A DNA stretch of 64,000 bases. Source: Isochrysis galbana. Lineage: Eukaryota; Haptophyta; Isochrysidales; Isochrysidaceae. The translations under genes and the position numbers were made by a program. Position 1 is the stretch's first letter. Every line of letters starts with the position of its first letter. Of this stretch, positions 29,151 to 39,200 are shown piece by piece. Where the stretch lies: positions 1,646,793-1,710,792 of the forward strand of contig CM030932.1 of NCBI GenBank assembly GCA_018136815.1. Reading direction: 5' to 3'. The notes below the pieces were generated by a model. The model was not told the origin of the DNA, did no database searches, and saw nothing but the letters and a program-made list of their open reading frames with translations.

Positions 29151-29826
29151 GGAATGCTGGCCTTATCGCAGCGAGTGTGCGCGATCGCTTTTCTCAAGCA
29201 CAGCGGTCTCGAGGACAGCCGCTCATGGAAACATCTACCATCCCGCCTCTTCTGTGATTGTGGAGTGAGCTATGGCACAGATTATTCATCTTTGCTACAC
29301 GACCAATCCAACACCTTTGCTTTACCGACATAGCCGCATTTTTGCATGTGTATGCATGTTGGCCCGCGTTCTCGAATTGCCCGGACACTGCAGACTGCGC
29401 TGTCGCCGCGAATGCTATCTGTGCCTGATCGAACACCTCACCTCGGTTCACACTTCCAACGTGCATGGGGGAGGTGGGATTCATGCAACATTGAGACCTC
29501 GTGGAAGGGCAAGCCTTGGCATTTCCCTATCGCTCGTTATTCATATGTTATTCTCTGGTCGATTTGTGCCAGTGCGGCAAGGTATTGCAGTGCACTTGCA
29601 TTCAGTTTACCGCTAGCCGAGATGTTGCGCGAATCGCAAGCCGTTCCCATATGCTTCTGCGAGAAAAAGGGTGGGTGTGTAGGGTGTCTAGCGAGGGGGT
29701 AGTAGGTAGTAGGGTTAGGGGTACAAAAAAATCTGAAGATTCAGGGCTAACACCTGAATTTACTACCGACTAGGCAACCTCCATCTCTCCACCGACACCG
29801 CCCTTATGTCTTATGTCCCTTCCCGC
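29151..29826. other. 3' flank, nothing recognised
   Basis: No domain-bearing frame. An inverted pair AAAATCTGAAGATTC / GGGTTAGG region at 29720-29760 resembles sequence at 38295-38315 and 51850-51865 but is too short to call. Confidence 0.35.
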
Positions 29827-29830
29827 ACAA

Positions 29831-29990
29831 CTACTTTTATAAAAGTAGGAGGCCAATGATGGATGATGGGGGCCTCGCGCCCCCCTCTCTCCATCGCAGA
29901 CACCCCTTGCTTTGGGTGGGCCTGCACAACCAATCTCAGCCCCTGCCTCCCCTGCCTGCGCAGGGGCTGAGCTGACATCACACCTGTCTA
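29831..29990 (+). repeat. R1, 5' part with perfect hairpin H1
   Basis: CTACTTTT-AT-AAAAGTAG at 29831-29848, then GAGGCCAATGATGG, GGGGGCCTCGCGCCCCCC and a CAGCCCCTGCC..GCAGGGGCTG hairpin near 29936-29968. Confidence 0.75.
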
Positions 29991-29992
29991 TC

Positions 29993-30035
29993 ATGGATAC
30001 ATCCATCTCATGCATCGTGGATGCTCATTAATTTG
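29993..30035 (+). repeat. LTR-start-like fragment, family A
   Basis: TATCATGGATACATCCATCT, then CATGCATCGTGGATGCTCATT, as at 2690 and (inverted) 17950. Confidence 0.6.
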
Positions 30036-31024
30036 TCGCATTCGCGAATCGACACTCGTTAGGCTTCGCTCTTCTCTTCGTCGTTCGGCATTTATCGTTA
30101 TAATTTGCTGCTTCCTCTCGGTCTTGGTCAAAAGCTTCGCTTGGACGCATGGGATCTTGGGTAGTGGAGCGCCCTCTCTCTTACTCTCGAAGAGAAGGGA
30201 AGTTTCCCCACCCTTCTTCCTCCTAGACGCCTTGCAAATAGGTTTAATTCGCTATCTTCCCCGCGTTTCTCTATCTACTTCAGTGATTGCAATCAGGTTT
30301 AATTTGCAATCTCTTCGCATCTCCCCCTTAGGCACACCGCATCTCTCTCGTCTTATTCGGTAAGTCTTCTGGAATCCTGTGCGGCAGGATTGCCCCTCGT
30401 TTCCGTTATGGGCGATTCCCCTTCCAGACGGGATCGCCGACAGATCGCCTTCTGATCGGCGTCGCCCGTCGTCGTCTGGCCGGAGTGTTTGGGTTGATTT
30501 TAGTCGAGTATCACAAGGAGGCCGCAGCGCGGCCCCCTGTGGCTTGAGGATGAGAGCGCGGCGCGCCGCGCCGCGCATCCTGTTACTTCATCACAAGTTA
30601 AAAGATACCAAAGGGGGCCATTGAACACTGAACGCACAGGGCACACTAACAGTATCGATCACAAATCAAACGCACACACGGGGGGATTGCGTGGGAGACT
30701 CACACAAGCGAACAAGGAGAGAAAGGGAGAGATCATGGCTCGACCCATGCGGCCCTCTCCACCTCCTCATCCCAATATAAGTTCTAGGGTGCACACCACG
30801 CAAGACCATCCGTGATACCCCCTCCTAAGCGGAGTACGGGGTATGACGTATGACGCTTACAAACAAACAAAGGGACAAACCCAGTCGACTCTCTCATCTC
30901 TCATTCCGCCTCCTAAATCGAAAGAAAGGATAACTCAAGAGAAGAAGATCGAAGATCGGCCAGCGCGGGCCAGGGCGTGCGATCTGTGCCCAGCTCAGGC
31001 AGAGAGAAGAGAGGGAGGCTATGT
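30036..31024. other. intergenic, one polypurine/LTR junction at 30812-30860
   Basis: Most of this stretch shows nothing I recognise. At 30812-30860, inverted, lies CCGCTTAGGAGGGGGTATCA, the same polypurine-LTR junction as at 18040 and 22430, followed upstream by diverged sequence. Confidence 0.4.
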
Positions 31025-31673
31025 TGTTAAAATAAAAAAGGAATGATCGTAGAAATAATTTAAATCAATTAAACAAAATATTTTTATGAAGATATACTTT
31101 TCAATTAATTATTCGGATAATAAAAAATCAAAAACGGAATGAGCTAATTAAATATAATTTATTATAATATTTTTACCAAAATATACTTTTCAATGAATTA
31201 TTCGAATAAAAAAACAAAAACGGAATTAGCGTATGGATAATTTTAATAAATTAATTATAATTTATTATAATATTTTTTACGAAAATACACTTTTCAATGA
31301 ATTGTTCAAATTAAAGTTTAGTGAAGTTATAGTAATAAAATTATTATTTAGTGACAATAAATTTGATCCTTAAAAATGTTGAATTAAAAATTATAACTTG
31401 ATAGTAATTATCTGAGTAAACCTTAGTTGAAAATGAAGACTTATAGTCATAGCATCGTTTGAATAAACACATAATAGTAAATGTTATTTGGTTATTTGTG
31501 GTTTTTATTGTATTTGACCGTTCTTAATATTAACATTTTACGTACTTAACGAGATCAAGATGACCGATATTTAATTTTACTTGAATTTTTTGTTAGATTT
31601 TTAATTTTACTATTTTTGTATCACGTCTTTAATAATCTTTAATTTAATTACCGTATTGTACTTATATATCATA
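31025..31673. repeat. AT-rich island with three tandem units
   Basis: About 650 bp of strongly AT-rich DNA in a GC-rich neighbourhood. Three similar units start with AATATTTTT at 31078, 31166 and 31269 (88 and 103 bp apart). Each contains ATACTTTTCAATGAATTATTC or close variants and AAAAACGGAAT. The right side of the island continues after the mariner insertion to about 33575. Confidence 0.8.
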
Positions 31674-31694
31674 CTACCTCCGTTCCATTACTGA
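31674..31694 (+). repeat. left terminal inverted repeat of the mariner-like element
   Basis: 21 bases starting CTACCTCCGTTCC, preceded by TA. Confidence 0.95.
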
Positions 31695-31932
31695 ACCGCA
31701 TCGCCAAAATAGGGGCAATAAAGTTTACAGAAAAGAAATTCATGTTGAGAGGGGAATAGCGGGTACACGGGGGCGAAAGACTACCAAAAAATTTGGCAAT
31801 AAGAGCCATCAAGGGCTGCCGAATATTACGTTTTTGTTATTGACAAATAAGGATTTTGGCGCCCCCTAGACGGCCGATCGCCTTGCCACGAAAAATCTCG
31901 CCGCTCCGCCGCTCTCGCGAGAGCCGGGCGGC

Positions 31933-33291
31933 ATGGCGCGCCTGAAGGTGGTCGAGCCCCCGCAGCATGGGAGGCGCACGGGTGGCGACTTTGTGAGGCG
32001 CTGCCGTGCTGCCTCTCCCAAGCAGCCTCCTGAGCCGCCCAGCACGCCCGAGGAGGATAGCGCCCACCCGTCCAAGAAGAAGCGGCGGTGCTCCTTGACG
32101 CCGAACCGCCAGGCGGCCATCGCTGTGGCATACGAGCGGCTTCCTGAGCCGAAGCACGGGAAGGAGTGGAAGCTCGCGCACGCGGCATTGTGTGAGAAGT
32201 ATGATGTTGGCCCACGCTATCCGGCTGAGGTGAGTCATCGGCTGGCTGAGGCAGGACGTTTGCCGGCATCCCGCACGGGTGCTGGTGGCCGACCTGAGCG
32301 CATTGGCGAGACTGAGCAAGAAGAGTTGGAGAGGCTGCTCCATGAGTATGCCTATGACCTTACCTTCGCTCAAATTGAAGAGATGATCGGGCTGCCGCGG
32401 GCGACGGTATGCCGCTTCATGAAGAAGAACAAGTGGCGCGTAGTAGGTAAGTCGACAAAGCCCGCTCTCACAGATGCCATGTGCGCATCCCGTCTTGCAT
32501 GGGCAGAGGCAAACCTACACAACAATTGGGACCTGCATGTGGACCTTGATGAAAAGTGGTTCTATGTGTACACTCATAGCGGTAAGTTGAAGCTGCCACC
32601 TGGCATCAAGAAGCCAAAACAAAGACTGGCATCTAAGCGGTTCATTGGAAAAGTGATGTTGTTGTGTGCGATCGCTCGTCCTTGTGCGGAACACAACTTT
32701 GATGGGTTGGTGGGCATTTGGCGTGTGTGTGAGCGTGTGCCTGCCAAGCGCGGCGACAAGCGAACAGGTTTGAAAAGGGGCGATTTGAGAACGATAGATG
32801 TGTCGATGGATGCGGACAAATTCGAATCTATGATGAGGGAGCAGGTGATACCGGCAGTGCGACAGAAGCTGCGTTGGGCGTCTCGCGTCTTCATCCAAAT
32901 GGATAACGCGACTCCCCACAAAAGCAAGAACAAGAACCCCAACGAAACTTTAGAGGCTCGCCTTAAAGATGTACTCAAAGCTCCTCGCGTGCACAACCGT
33001 CGTGCTGGCCCAGAGATTGTTTTGTTTCCGCAAGTGGCGAACTCTCCCGACACGAACGCCTGTGATCTGGGGTTCTTCAAGTCGCTAGACTCCCGGTTGC
33101 CCAGGTGTCGCAACTTCAATTTGGACAAATTCACCAAGCAGTGTGAGCAAGCATTCAATGAATACCCCCCTGAGAAACTTAGTGCTCTCTTCAATACCAA
33201 AAGCATGGTGTTGGCGCGCATCGTTGAGGTGGATGGATCGAATGAATATGATTTGCCACACTGCCGTGATGTGCTCAAGGACACTGAATAG
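31933..33291 (+). CDS. mariner-like transposase
   Basis: 452 residues, uninterrupted. The N-terminal third holds a Lys/Arg-rich region and two helix-turn-helix-like segments (AAIAVAYERL..; LTFAQIEEMIGLPRATVCRF) for binding the terminal repeats. Catalytic motifs are VDLDEKWFYVYTHSGK (first Asp, about 32540), FIQMDNATPHKS (second Asp) and NSPDTNACDLGFFKSL (third Asp). The SPDxNxxDLGFF form is that of plant-type mariner transposases. I count 53 residues between the second and third Asp, against 39 in plant-type elements. Ten or more of the extra residues are basic or polar (KSKNKNPNE, HNRRAGPE). The ATG used is the first in frame after the left repeat. Confidence 0.92.
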   Translation: MARLKVVEPPQHGRRTGGDFVRRCRAASPKQPPEPPSTPEEDSAHPSKKKRRCSLTPNRQAAIAVAYERLPEPKHGKEWKLAHAALCEKYDVGPRYPAEVSHRLAEAGRLPASRTGAGGRPERIGETEQEELERLLHEYAYDLTFAQIEEMIGLPRATVCRFMKKNKWRVVGKSTKPALTDAMCASRLAWAEANLHNNWDLHVDLDEKWFYVYTHSGKLKLPPGIKKPKQRLASKRFIGKVMLLCAIARPCAEHNFDGLVGIWRVCERVPAKRGDKRTGLKRGDLRTIDVSMDADKFESMMREQVIPAVRQKLRWASRVFIQMDNATPHKSKNKNPNETLEARLKDVLKAPRVHNRRAGPEIVLFPQVANSPDTNACDLGFFKSLDSRLPRCRNFNLDKFTKQCEQAFNEYPPEKLSALFNTKSMVLARIVEVDGSNEYDLPHCRDVLKDTE

Positions 33292-33455
33292 AACACCTTT
33301 CTTTGTGACCTTGTCTATTGGTGTGAACCACACAGTTGAGAGGAAACAAAATGTTGGTGTTAAGCCCCAATGTACCCTCTCCCCTCTCATGTCCTTGGCG
33401 GGGCCCCAATATTAGTGTCTAGCTAACTGTCATTGTTTTAAGCCTCCTTGACGTC

Positions 33456-33476
33456 TGAGTAATGGAACGGAGGTAG
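33456..33476 (-). repeat. right terminal inverted repeat of the mariner-like element
   Basis: Inverse of the left repeat (20 of 21 bases); followed by TA. Confidence 0.95.
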
Positions 33477-33659
33477 TATTTTAATATTAATCCTAGTATT
33501 ACTACTAGTAACTTTATGTCATTTCTAAAACGGTTAGCTGTTAGATACTCTAAGTTTTAAAAACTATTTTTACGGGGGAGAAAGAGAACAGAGAAGAGAG
33601 GAGAAAGGAGAACAGAGGATAGGAGGGGGGAAGAGAGAGAGAAGGAGAGCGAGCCAAAG

Positions 33660-33872
33660 AGAGGAGGAACCCCCCGTTTGCTATCGGGGGATTTCCTCTT
33701 CCCCCGATAGCTATCGGGGGGTCCGCTTACGGCACCCCCCAGGAGCTATCCCCCGATAGCTCTCGGGGGATTTTCTCGGTCCCCCGGTAGCTCTCGGGGG
33801 GGCTGTTGGCGATCGGGAAAAAATTTCCCCCCGATAGCTATCGGGGGGCGTTGGCTCCTTCGGGGTAACATA
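33660..33872. repeat. word island, family I (CCCCCGATAGCTATCGGGGG)
   Basis: Six or so copies of GATAGCTATC or GATAGCTCTC bounded by C and G runs form nested palindromes over 200 bp. The island ends GGGGTAACATATGTTAGCC. A second, diverged copy with the same order is at 62655-62884. It sits about 110 bp upstream of the J-domain gene. Confidence 0.75.
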
Positions 33873-33982
33873 TGTTAGCCAACAAGACCTCTTACAAGAC
33901 TACAATTTCTAACGACGTTCCCTCCCCGGGCGGTATGGCTTGATCTCCATCCCCTCGCCCTCACGTCACCCCCGCGCCGCCG

Positions 33983-35375
33983 ATGTCGGAGGAGGGCTCC
34001 AACTCGTCGAACGATGCAATCGACATAGTGCTGTACGTGTTCGTGCTCGGCCCTGCGGTGGAATGGTGCCTCCGCTCACCCCGCGTCAACAAGTCGGGCC
34101 CCGGCTCCTGGCGCGGTATCAGCCTCGCTGTCACGCTTCTCGCGCTTGTCGCGTTGGGCAAGATGGTATGGGAGGTTGGCGTGAGAGAGCCCAACCACTT
34201 CGAGACCCTTGGCGTTCGCGTCGATGCGAGCACCGCGGAGATCAAGAAGGCGTATAAGGCCGTCAGCCTCAAATACCACCCGGACAAGACCGACGATCCG
34301 CAAGCGCCTGCGATCTTCATGAGGATGCAGAGTGCATACGAGACGCTCAAGGATCCCCAATCACGAGATCGATACAACAAGTTCGGCGCGGGCTCTTCTT
34401 CTGAGCCTGAGCCCTCCATTATGAATATGGCTATCTTTTACGTGATGTGGCTCATCATGGGGTACTTGCTCACAATGGGCAAGGCATCTGAAGATGCTCG
34501 GACCTGGTCCTTCTCTGGATTGCTCGCACTTGCAGTCATTGAATATCAGACGCGCATCCTTTCCTATGATTACCTCTCGCTCGTTCTTCCTTATAACACT
34601 GTCAACGAAAAGATCGAGCTGTTGCACCGATTATTTCCTCCCTTTTTGCATGGTTCAAGAATGATTTCACAGGTACGGAGCCTGATAGCAAAGCCGTCCC
34701 TTGGAGCAACCTCAATTTGAACGGAGCACATACAGTCTCCCGGCCTTGCAATGCCAGGCACCTCGTGCACTAAGACTGCGCACGCAGTACTTTGCCTGGG
34801 CTGACGTTTACATTGACTGTGTGGGCTCCGCCTGATGTTCAGGTAATTTTCCGCGATGTGAACCTATACAACAAGATGCTCGTAGAACAAATGCATATCA
34901 AGGTAAATTGCTTGCGCTGTCCACTGCCCAGCTAGACTTTGAGAGTAATTTGCGCCTCAAGTCGCCTCGAAATCACAATCATGGGAGTGCCTTTTAGCTG
35001 ACTGTACTCATTCTCAGTGTTGTCTATACCGTGGGCCAGGTGGACGAGCTCGGAAAGCTTGTGTATGCTACTCAGAAAGAGTTGGCCAAGCATGGCTCAG
35101 GGGTCGGCGGGTCCGCAGTCTTTGAGCCTTCGTCTGGTGCCTGCGCTGCAAATGCTCGAGATGTGGAGCAATCATCTCCCGCAACCATAGCATCAAGAGA
35201 GCATGCTCCAGCGCCTATCTCAACACTTGCCAATGCAGAAGAGCAGGCAGCTGCAGCTGCCAAGCAAGCGGCTGCAGTGGGTGCAGCTGAGTCCCAGCAC
35301 AACAACCGTTTAGCCAACTTGATTCTCTTCTTTCTATGCTACGGCGCCTTTAAGTGGATGGTGGACAAAGAGTAG
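33983..35375 (+). CDS. J-domain membrane protein (Sec63-like topology)
   Basis: Three exons keep one frame: 33983-34672, 34843-34902, 34998-35375 (375 residues; GT-AG introns of 170 and 95 nt, both in phase 0). Hydrophobic segments lie at about residues 12-29 and 46-65. A J domain follows at about 70-135 with an intact HPD at 99-101 (YKAVSLKYHPDK) and the helix IV end RDRYNKFG. More membrane segments come after it (NMAIFYVMWLIMGYLLT; LTVLILSVVYTV) and a last one at the C-terminus (LILFFLCYGAFKWM). J domains stimulate Hsp70 ATPase. Two membrane segments before the J domain resemble Sec63, the ER translocon partner, but the Brl domain is lacking and the tail is only an Ala/Glu-rich linker. Localisation to ER or plastid envelope is not resolved. 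Confidence 0.85.
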
Positions 35376-36108
35376 ATGCAATCTACCGACCTTCTGAGCG
35401 AGGATCGTAGCAGTGCTATAGGGCTATCAAGCACGTTCGTTTCTTGCGTAAGACTAGCTTCCGTCCACTCCAAGGGAGTAGCAGCAGTAGGCGCCCATCC
35501 CATGCGCTTCATAATACTACTACTGTTGTGGGCAGGGAGAGAGAGAAAAAAACCTTTAAAATTCTCGCCCCACGCGCGGCCTTGGATTCTCGCTTGTATC
35601 CACGCCCATACCCCTTCTTTCCCTTCTCAACCCGCCTTGTGGCATCTTCTTCCCTTGTGCTCTACTTTGCGGACTTTGGGGCCCAGGCTGTGGCTGTGGG
35701 GGTGACGGGGTCGAGCGGGGTGCACCTGCCCCTGGCGGTGCGGTTCCCACCTTACTCCTGTGCCGCCGGGTGGCTTGTTTCTTATGTTTTTGGATGTCGA
35801 CAGCTGAAGAGATTCCATACTACCACCCACCGGCCAGATGGCGAAACGGATGCACAAGGGACCAACATTTATGGAATTCCCTCTAAGCTCTAAGTACTAA
35901 GTACCGCAAGCGCGCGCATTCGGCATTCGGACACCCTCAAGGCGGTGGCTTTCGCCAAGCTGAATGTGGAGTGACTGATTGTTTTGTGAGTTGTAGTGTG
36001 CTTTTAATGTCCAAAGGCCTTGTGTGTGCAATGGCAATGGGCAATGGATGGGTGTCGATTCTCCCCGTCCCCCGTGCTGCCGACCGTTTCAGTCTGCCCG
36101 CGCCACAA
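35376..36108. other. 3' flank, nothing recognised
   Basis: Contains a purine run at 35537-35550 and a CTCGCCCCACGCGCGGCC block that resembles the R6 start, but no full repeat or gene. Confidence 0.4.
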
Positions 36109-36940
36109 CCTACTTTTATAAGTAGGGGTCAATGGGGGCCTCGCGCCCCCCTCTCTCCATCGCGGACACCTCGCGGGGTGGGCCCGTACCATCAACCCCA
36201 GGCCCTGTCCTCTGGCAGGGGCTGGGCAATCATCACACTGGCCCAGACCCCTAGTGGGCGCGGGCCGTGATTCGCACTCCCACGCCCTGACTGGGCCTGC
36301 CCTCGAGCTGACCCCCCCCCCCCTCCCTGGTCGTCAGGCAGACAGATGCCTCTGGGCGGCTCCCATGGCCAGCGAGGCAAGCGTGGGAGAGAGGCAAGGG
36401 GGGCCAGGGGCTGAGCCCTAGCCTCCACTTCCCCCTGAGCTGCCCTAGCTGGCCCTCTAGGAGCCCCCAAAGGACCTCTGAGAGCAGGCCGTGGCGCGCC
36501 GCATGGCGACGCGCCGCAGGGACACAGGTGGAGGAGAACGGAGAGAGGGAGAGGGGGGGGTTTGCACCCCCCCGATGGAGTGTGGAGTGCGGTAAGAAAT
36601 GGGCCCCGTTTGCGTAAGCAAACGGGCGTAGAGGGGCGGCTGGCGACAGGAGGAGGGAGATGAGGAGGGAGAGGCTCAAGGCGCCTACGAGCCTACGAGA
36701 ACCCTTGTGGCAGGTAGTATCTCGAGGCGCAGTCTTTTATTCCCCGAGGATCGCTCGCGGCGGGAGCTGTAAGGGCCGTTCCGCTTCATGGACGAGAGGA
36801 CCCTCCCCCCTCCCCCTCCCCCTGGTTTTTTTTCCTGGTGAGTCGCCCGACGTAGGTCGGTCCGCCTCGCTGGGTTTTCCCTCATTGTAATTTGTGGGGA
36901 GTTATAATGGGAGCCGGAGGTTTGCGAAGGGGGAGATTTA
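36109..36940 (+). repeat. R1 structured repeat, second near-complete copy
   Basis: Perfect H1 (CCTACTT-TTAT-AAGTAGG, 36109-36126), GGTCAATGGGGGCCTCGCGC, the H3 hairpin at about 36203-36226, then the same body as 12435-13250 including CCGTTTGCGTAAGCAAACGG and TCGCCCGACGTAGGTCGGTC. It stops where a family C island begins. Confidence 0.85.
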
Positions 36941-37060
36941 GGCTCAGGTAGAAATATGCAGCATATTTGATTGCATATTTGGGTAGATTGCTGTCAGGCA
37001 TCTGCATATTTCGACACATGTCCGCATATTTTTTGCATATTTGGGTAGAAGTGGAGTGGG
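36937..37060. repeat. word island, family C (GCATATTTG), inserted in R1
   Basis: TAGGCTCAGGTAGAAATATG start, then GCATATTTG and its inverse six times. A related island is at 49365-49475. GGGGGAGA occurs at both sides (36929, 37058), a possible 8-bp target duplication. The left copy also belongs to the R1 sequence, so this is not proof. Confidence 0.6.
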
Positions 37061-37317
37061 GGAGAGGCAAGGCCCCCCCTGGTATTGAATAGCCCCCCCC
37101 TTGGTATTGAGCAGGCCCCCCTTGGAGGCGTGCCTCATGGGCGAGTGGCGAGTGGCCCGCCTCTCCGCCCCTCTCCGCCCCTCTCCCCCCTCCCCGGTCC
37201 CCCCCCCCTCTTTGCCTGCTCCCAAGCGCCCTCTCCCGTCCCCCCACGCGCTGAGCAGCCCTATCTTCATGCGCCTCAGATCGCTCGTCCCACGCTCGCG
37301 CCGGGCTGCGTCGCAGG

Positions 37318-37754
37318 ATGGGCATCCACATCGACGTGGACCATCGTGCACGCGAGCGCGAGCGTGCAGACGCGGCGAGGGCAATGCAGGAGCAGCCAAG
37401 GGCTGGCGAGGACGAGCGCGAGAGCGGCAATAGCGACACCAACGACAACAACGATCTGAACGACCGCAAAGATCCTCCTCTCCTTGTTCAAGTTGGCTCG
37501 AACGTCAAGCACATGGAGCTCGGTGAGGGCACCGTCACTGCACTGGGCCATGGCACGCTCCATGGTCCTGAGAAGGTGCAGATGGAGTACATCTTGAACG
37601 AGGAGAGGGAGAGGAGAAGAAAGTGGGTCTTCATTCACGCCTTGAGCGTGCAGGTATGCGCCCGCCTCACCCCAAACCTTGCGTAGTATACGATACAGAG
37701 CCACGCACGTCCTTACTTACACTTCCGCTCGTTCAGAAGAATCGATACTCATGA
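37318..37754 (+). CDS. small SH3-like-domain protein, unknown
   Basis: Likely two exons, 37318-37653 and 37737-37754 (GT-AG intron of 83 nt; GTATGC..GTTCAG), giving 117 residues that end VQKNRYS. The N-terminal half is charged and disordered (Asp/Asn/Arg/Glu-rich). Residues about 58-105 (VGSNVKHMELGEGTVTALGH, then KVQMEYIL, KWVFIHALSV) have the VxH..xGxGTV pattern of small SH3-like beta-barrels that bind nucleic acid or protein. No precise family. An alternative second exon from about 37827 would add a basic tail; I prefer the short one because it uses the first AG after a pyrimidine-rich stretch. Confidence 0.55.
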
Positions 37755-38407
37755 GAATAATAGAGAGATACACTGTCTTGTGTAAAGCACTATTATTCGC
37801 ATATGAAACCGATTCAGCGCGAACGGCTCAAGCGGGCATGGGAAGACAACCCAAAAAAGGATAGATGTAGGCGACCTAAGACCCGTATTTCACATAAGCG
37901 ACAGAGGTGGGCTCAAACCCAGCGAGGAGCTAGCCGAGCTAGCCACCAAGCTGAGGATCGCGCACGCTGTACAGGAGACCGAAGAATAAGGCAACGAGGA
38001 CGAATATAACACCGGTACAACCGGCACAGAAGGGCGCCGATAGCAACAATGCGTGCTAGACGAGACATGACCACCAAATCAAGGCCGAAAAGAAGCGACA
38101 CAACAGAGAAAAAAAGACCAACAGGCCTGCCCGGACCCCACACTCCAAACCAGACCTCAGGTAGTGCACCGAGGTCGGACCCCGGAAACCGAAGAAAAAG
38201 GAAAGAAGGGGGGCAGGGGAGGAGGTGGAGGAAGGGAAGATAAGGGCGATGGAAATAGAGGTGGCGAGTCCTGTAGTCGGTAGGTGTGTAGCCCAGAATC
38301 TTCAGATGTTTTTTTTTATATAGAGTGTGAGCATACCACCTATCACCTATGATATGAAGCTATATAAATAGCATACATGATTTGAGATCTACAACCTATA
38401 TAGAAAA
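37755..38407. other. 3' flank, nothing recognised
   Basis: A-rich on the plus strand from about 37840 to 38240, with Arg/Lys-rich small frames. No repeat shared. Confidence 0.35.
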
Positions 38408-38545
38408 CTATCAGTAAAATTGATAGGGTCATGGGGGCCCCGTTCCCCCCTTCCTCCATCGGAGACACCTCCTGGGTGGGCCTGCACACTCAACCTCAGC
38501 CCCTGCCTGCAAGAAGGGGCTGAGCTGACATCACTCTGGCGCCGC
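38408..38545 (+). repeat. R1-type short repeat with a different H1 stem
   Basis: CTATCA-GTAAAAT-TGATAG (38408-38426), then GGTCATGGGGGCCCCGTTCC, GGAGACACC and CAGCCCCTGCC..AAGGGGCTGAG. Same order as R1 5' ends but the H1 stem sequence is unlike theirs. Confidence 0.75.
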
Positions 38546-38547
38546 CT

Positions 38548-38662
38548 ATTGTTCATCTTGTTCTTGTTCAAATGCCAGTTGTTGTTCATGTTCGGCTCGG
38601 AGGCTTGTTGTTTAGTGTTGTTCTTGTTCAGATAAGTGAACAATGTTCGGCGGTGAACGTTT
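38548..38662. repeat. word island, family H (TTGTTC)
   Basis: TTGTTCTTGTTC, TTGTTCATG and GTTCGG repeated about ten times, with single inverted copies (GAACAA), over 110 bp. Confidence 0.5.
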
Positions 38663-38685
38663 TAATTAAGCGTTAAGCATCCCTG

Positions 38686-38932
38686 CGATGCGAGCGGCGA
38701 TGGCGCTCGCCGTCGCACAGGCCGGCGGCATTCTTGCGGCACAGAAATTTTCCCGCACGCTCTTACTTTGTTACTTTCAGTTTCGCGTGCGTTTGTGTGA
38801 ATGTGCGTGCGCGTGAATGCAGTGAGAATTTTATCCTGTGCAATACAAGGGCGCGATGCGAGCGGCGATGGCGCGCTCGTCGTCGCACAGGCCGCGGTGG
38901 TTACCTGGGGGGCACCACCGCGATACCTCGTT
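38686..38932 (+). repeat. R3 dispersed repeat, copy 3
   Basis: GCGATGGCGCTCG occurs twice (about 38695, 38865). The GGCATTCTTGCGGCACAG start and the terminal GCGGTGGT..ACCACCGC hairpin (38891-38921) are conserved. Confidence 0.8.
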
Positions 38933-39069
38933 CGCCTCGCCGGCCCTAGGCGCCTTCCTGGCGGCTCGGGTGGTCTGTGGCTCAGTGGTGAGGGGGTAGT
39001 CAGTACGATGGGGAGCCAGTGCAAGCGAATGCGTGCGGCGCGCGGCGCGCGCCTGGCGAGTGGGTCTGA

Positions 39070-39200
39070 ACAAGTGTGTTGACTGCTCAGCCCTAGCCAA
39101 AACGCAGGGGCTGAGGGTGGTTGTGCAGGCCCACCCAGGGGGTGTCTGCGATGGAGAGAGGGGGGCACGAGGCCCCCATTGTCCCTTACTTGTAAGGTTA
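39070..39200 (-). repeat. R1-type 5' end, inverted, with a fourth H1 stem
   Basis: On the minus strand: CCTTAC-AA-GTAAGG (39197-39184), GACAATGGGGGCCTCGTGCC, then the CAGCCCCTGCG..TAGGGCTGAG hairpin at 39088-39122. Confidence 0.75.

Larger units (their letters stand above)
31674..33476 (+). mobile_element. complete mariner-like element, 1.80 kb
   Basis: The left end is CTACCTCCGTTCCATTACT and so on for 21 bases; the right end is its inverse with one mismatch in 21. TA lies on both sides (31672-31673, 33477-33478), the target duplication of Tc1/mariner elements. CTCCGTTCC-type ends are typical of the mariner/Stowaway group. The single transposase frame is intact. Confidence 0.95.

Noticed and set aside
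33983-35375. Naming the J-domain protein SEC63
   Set aside because: The topology is similar, but the Brl domain and acidic tail that define Sec63 are absent.
36929-37065. GGGGGAGA on both sides of the family C island as an 8-bp target duplication
   Set aside because: The left copy is part of the R1 sequence itself and R1 does not resume on the right, so the match may be chance; kept only as a possibility.
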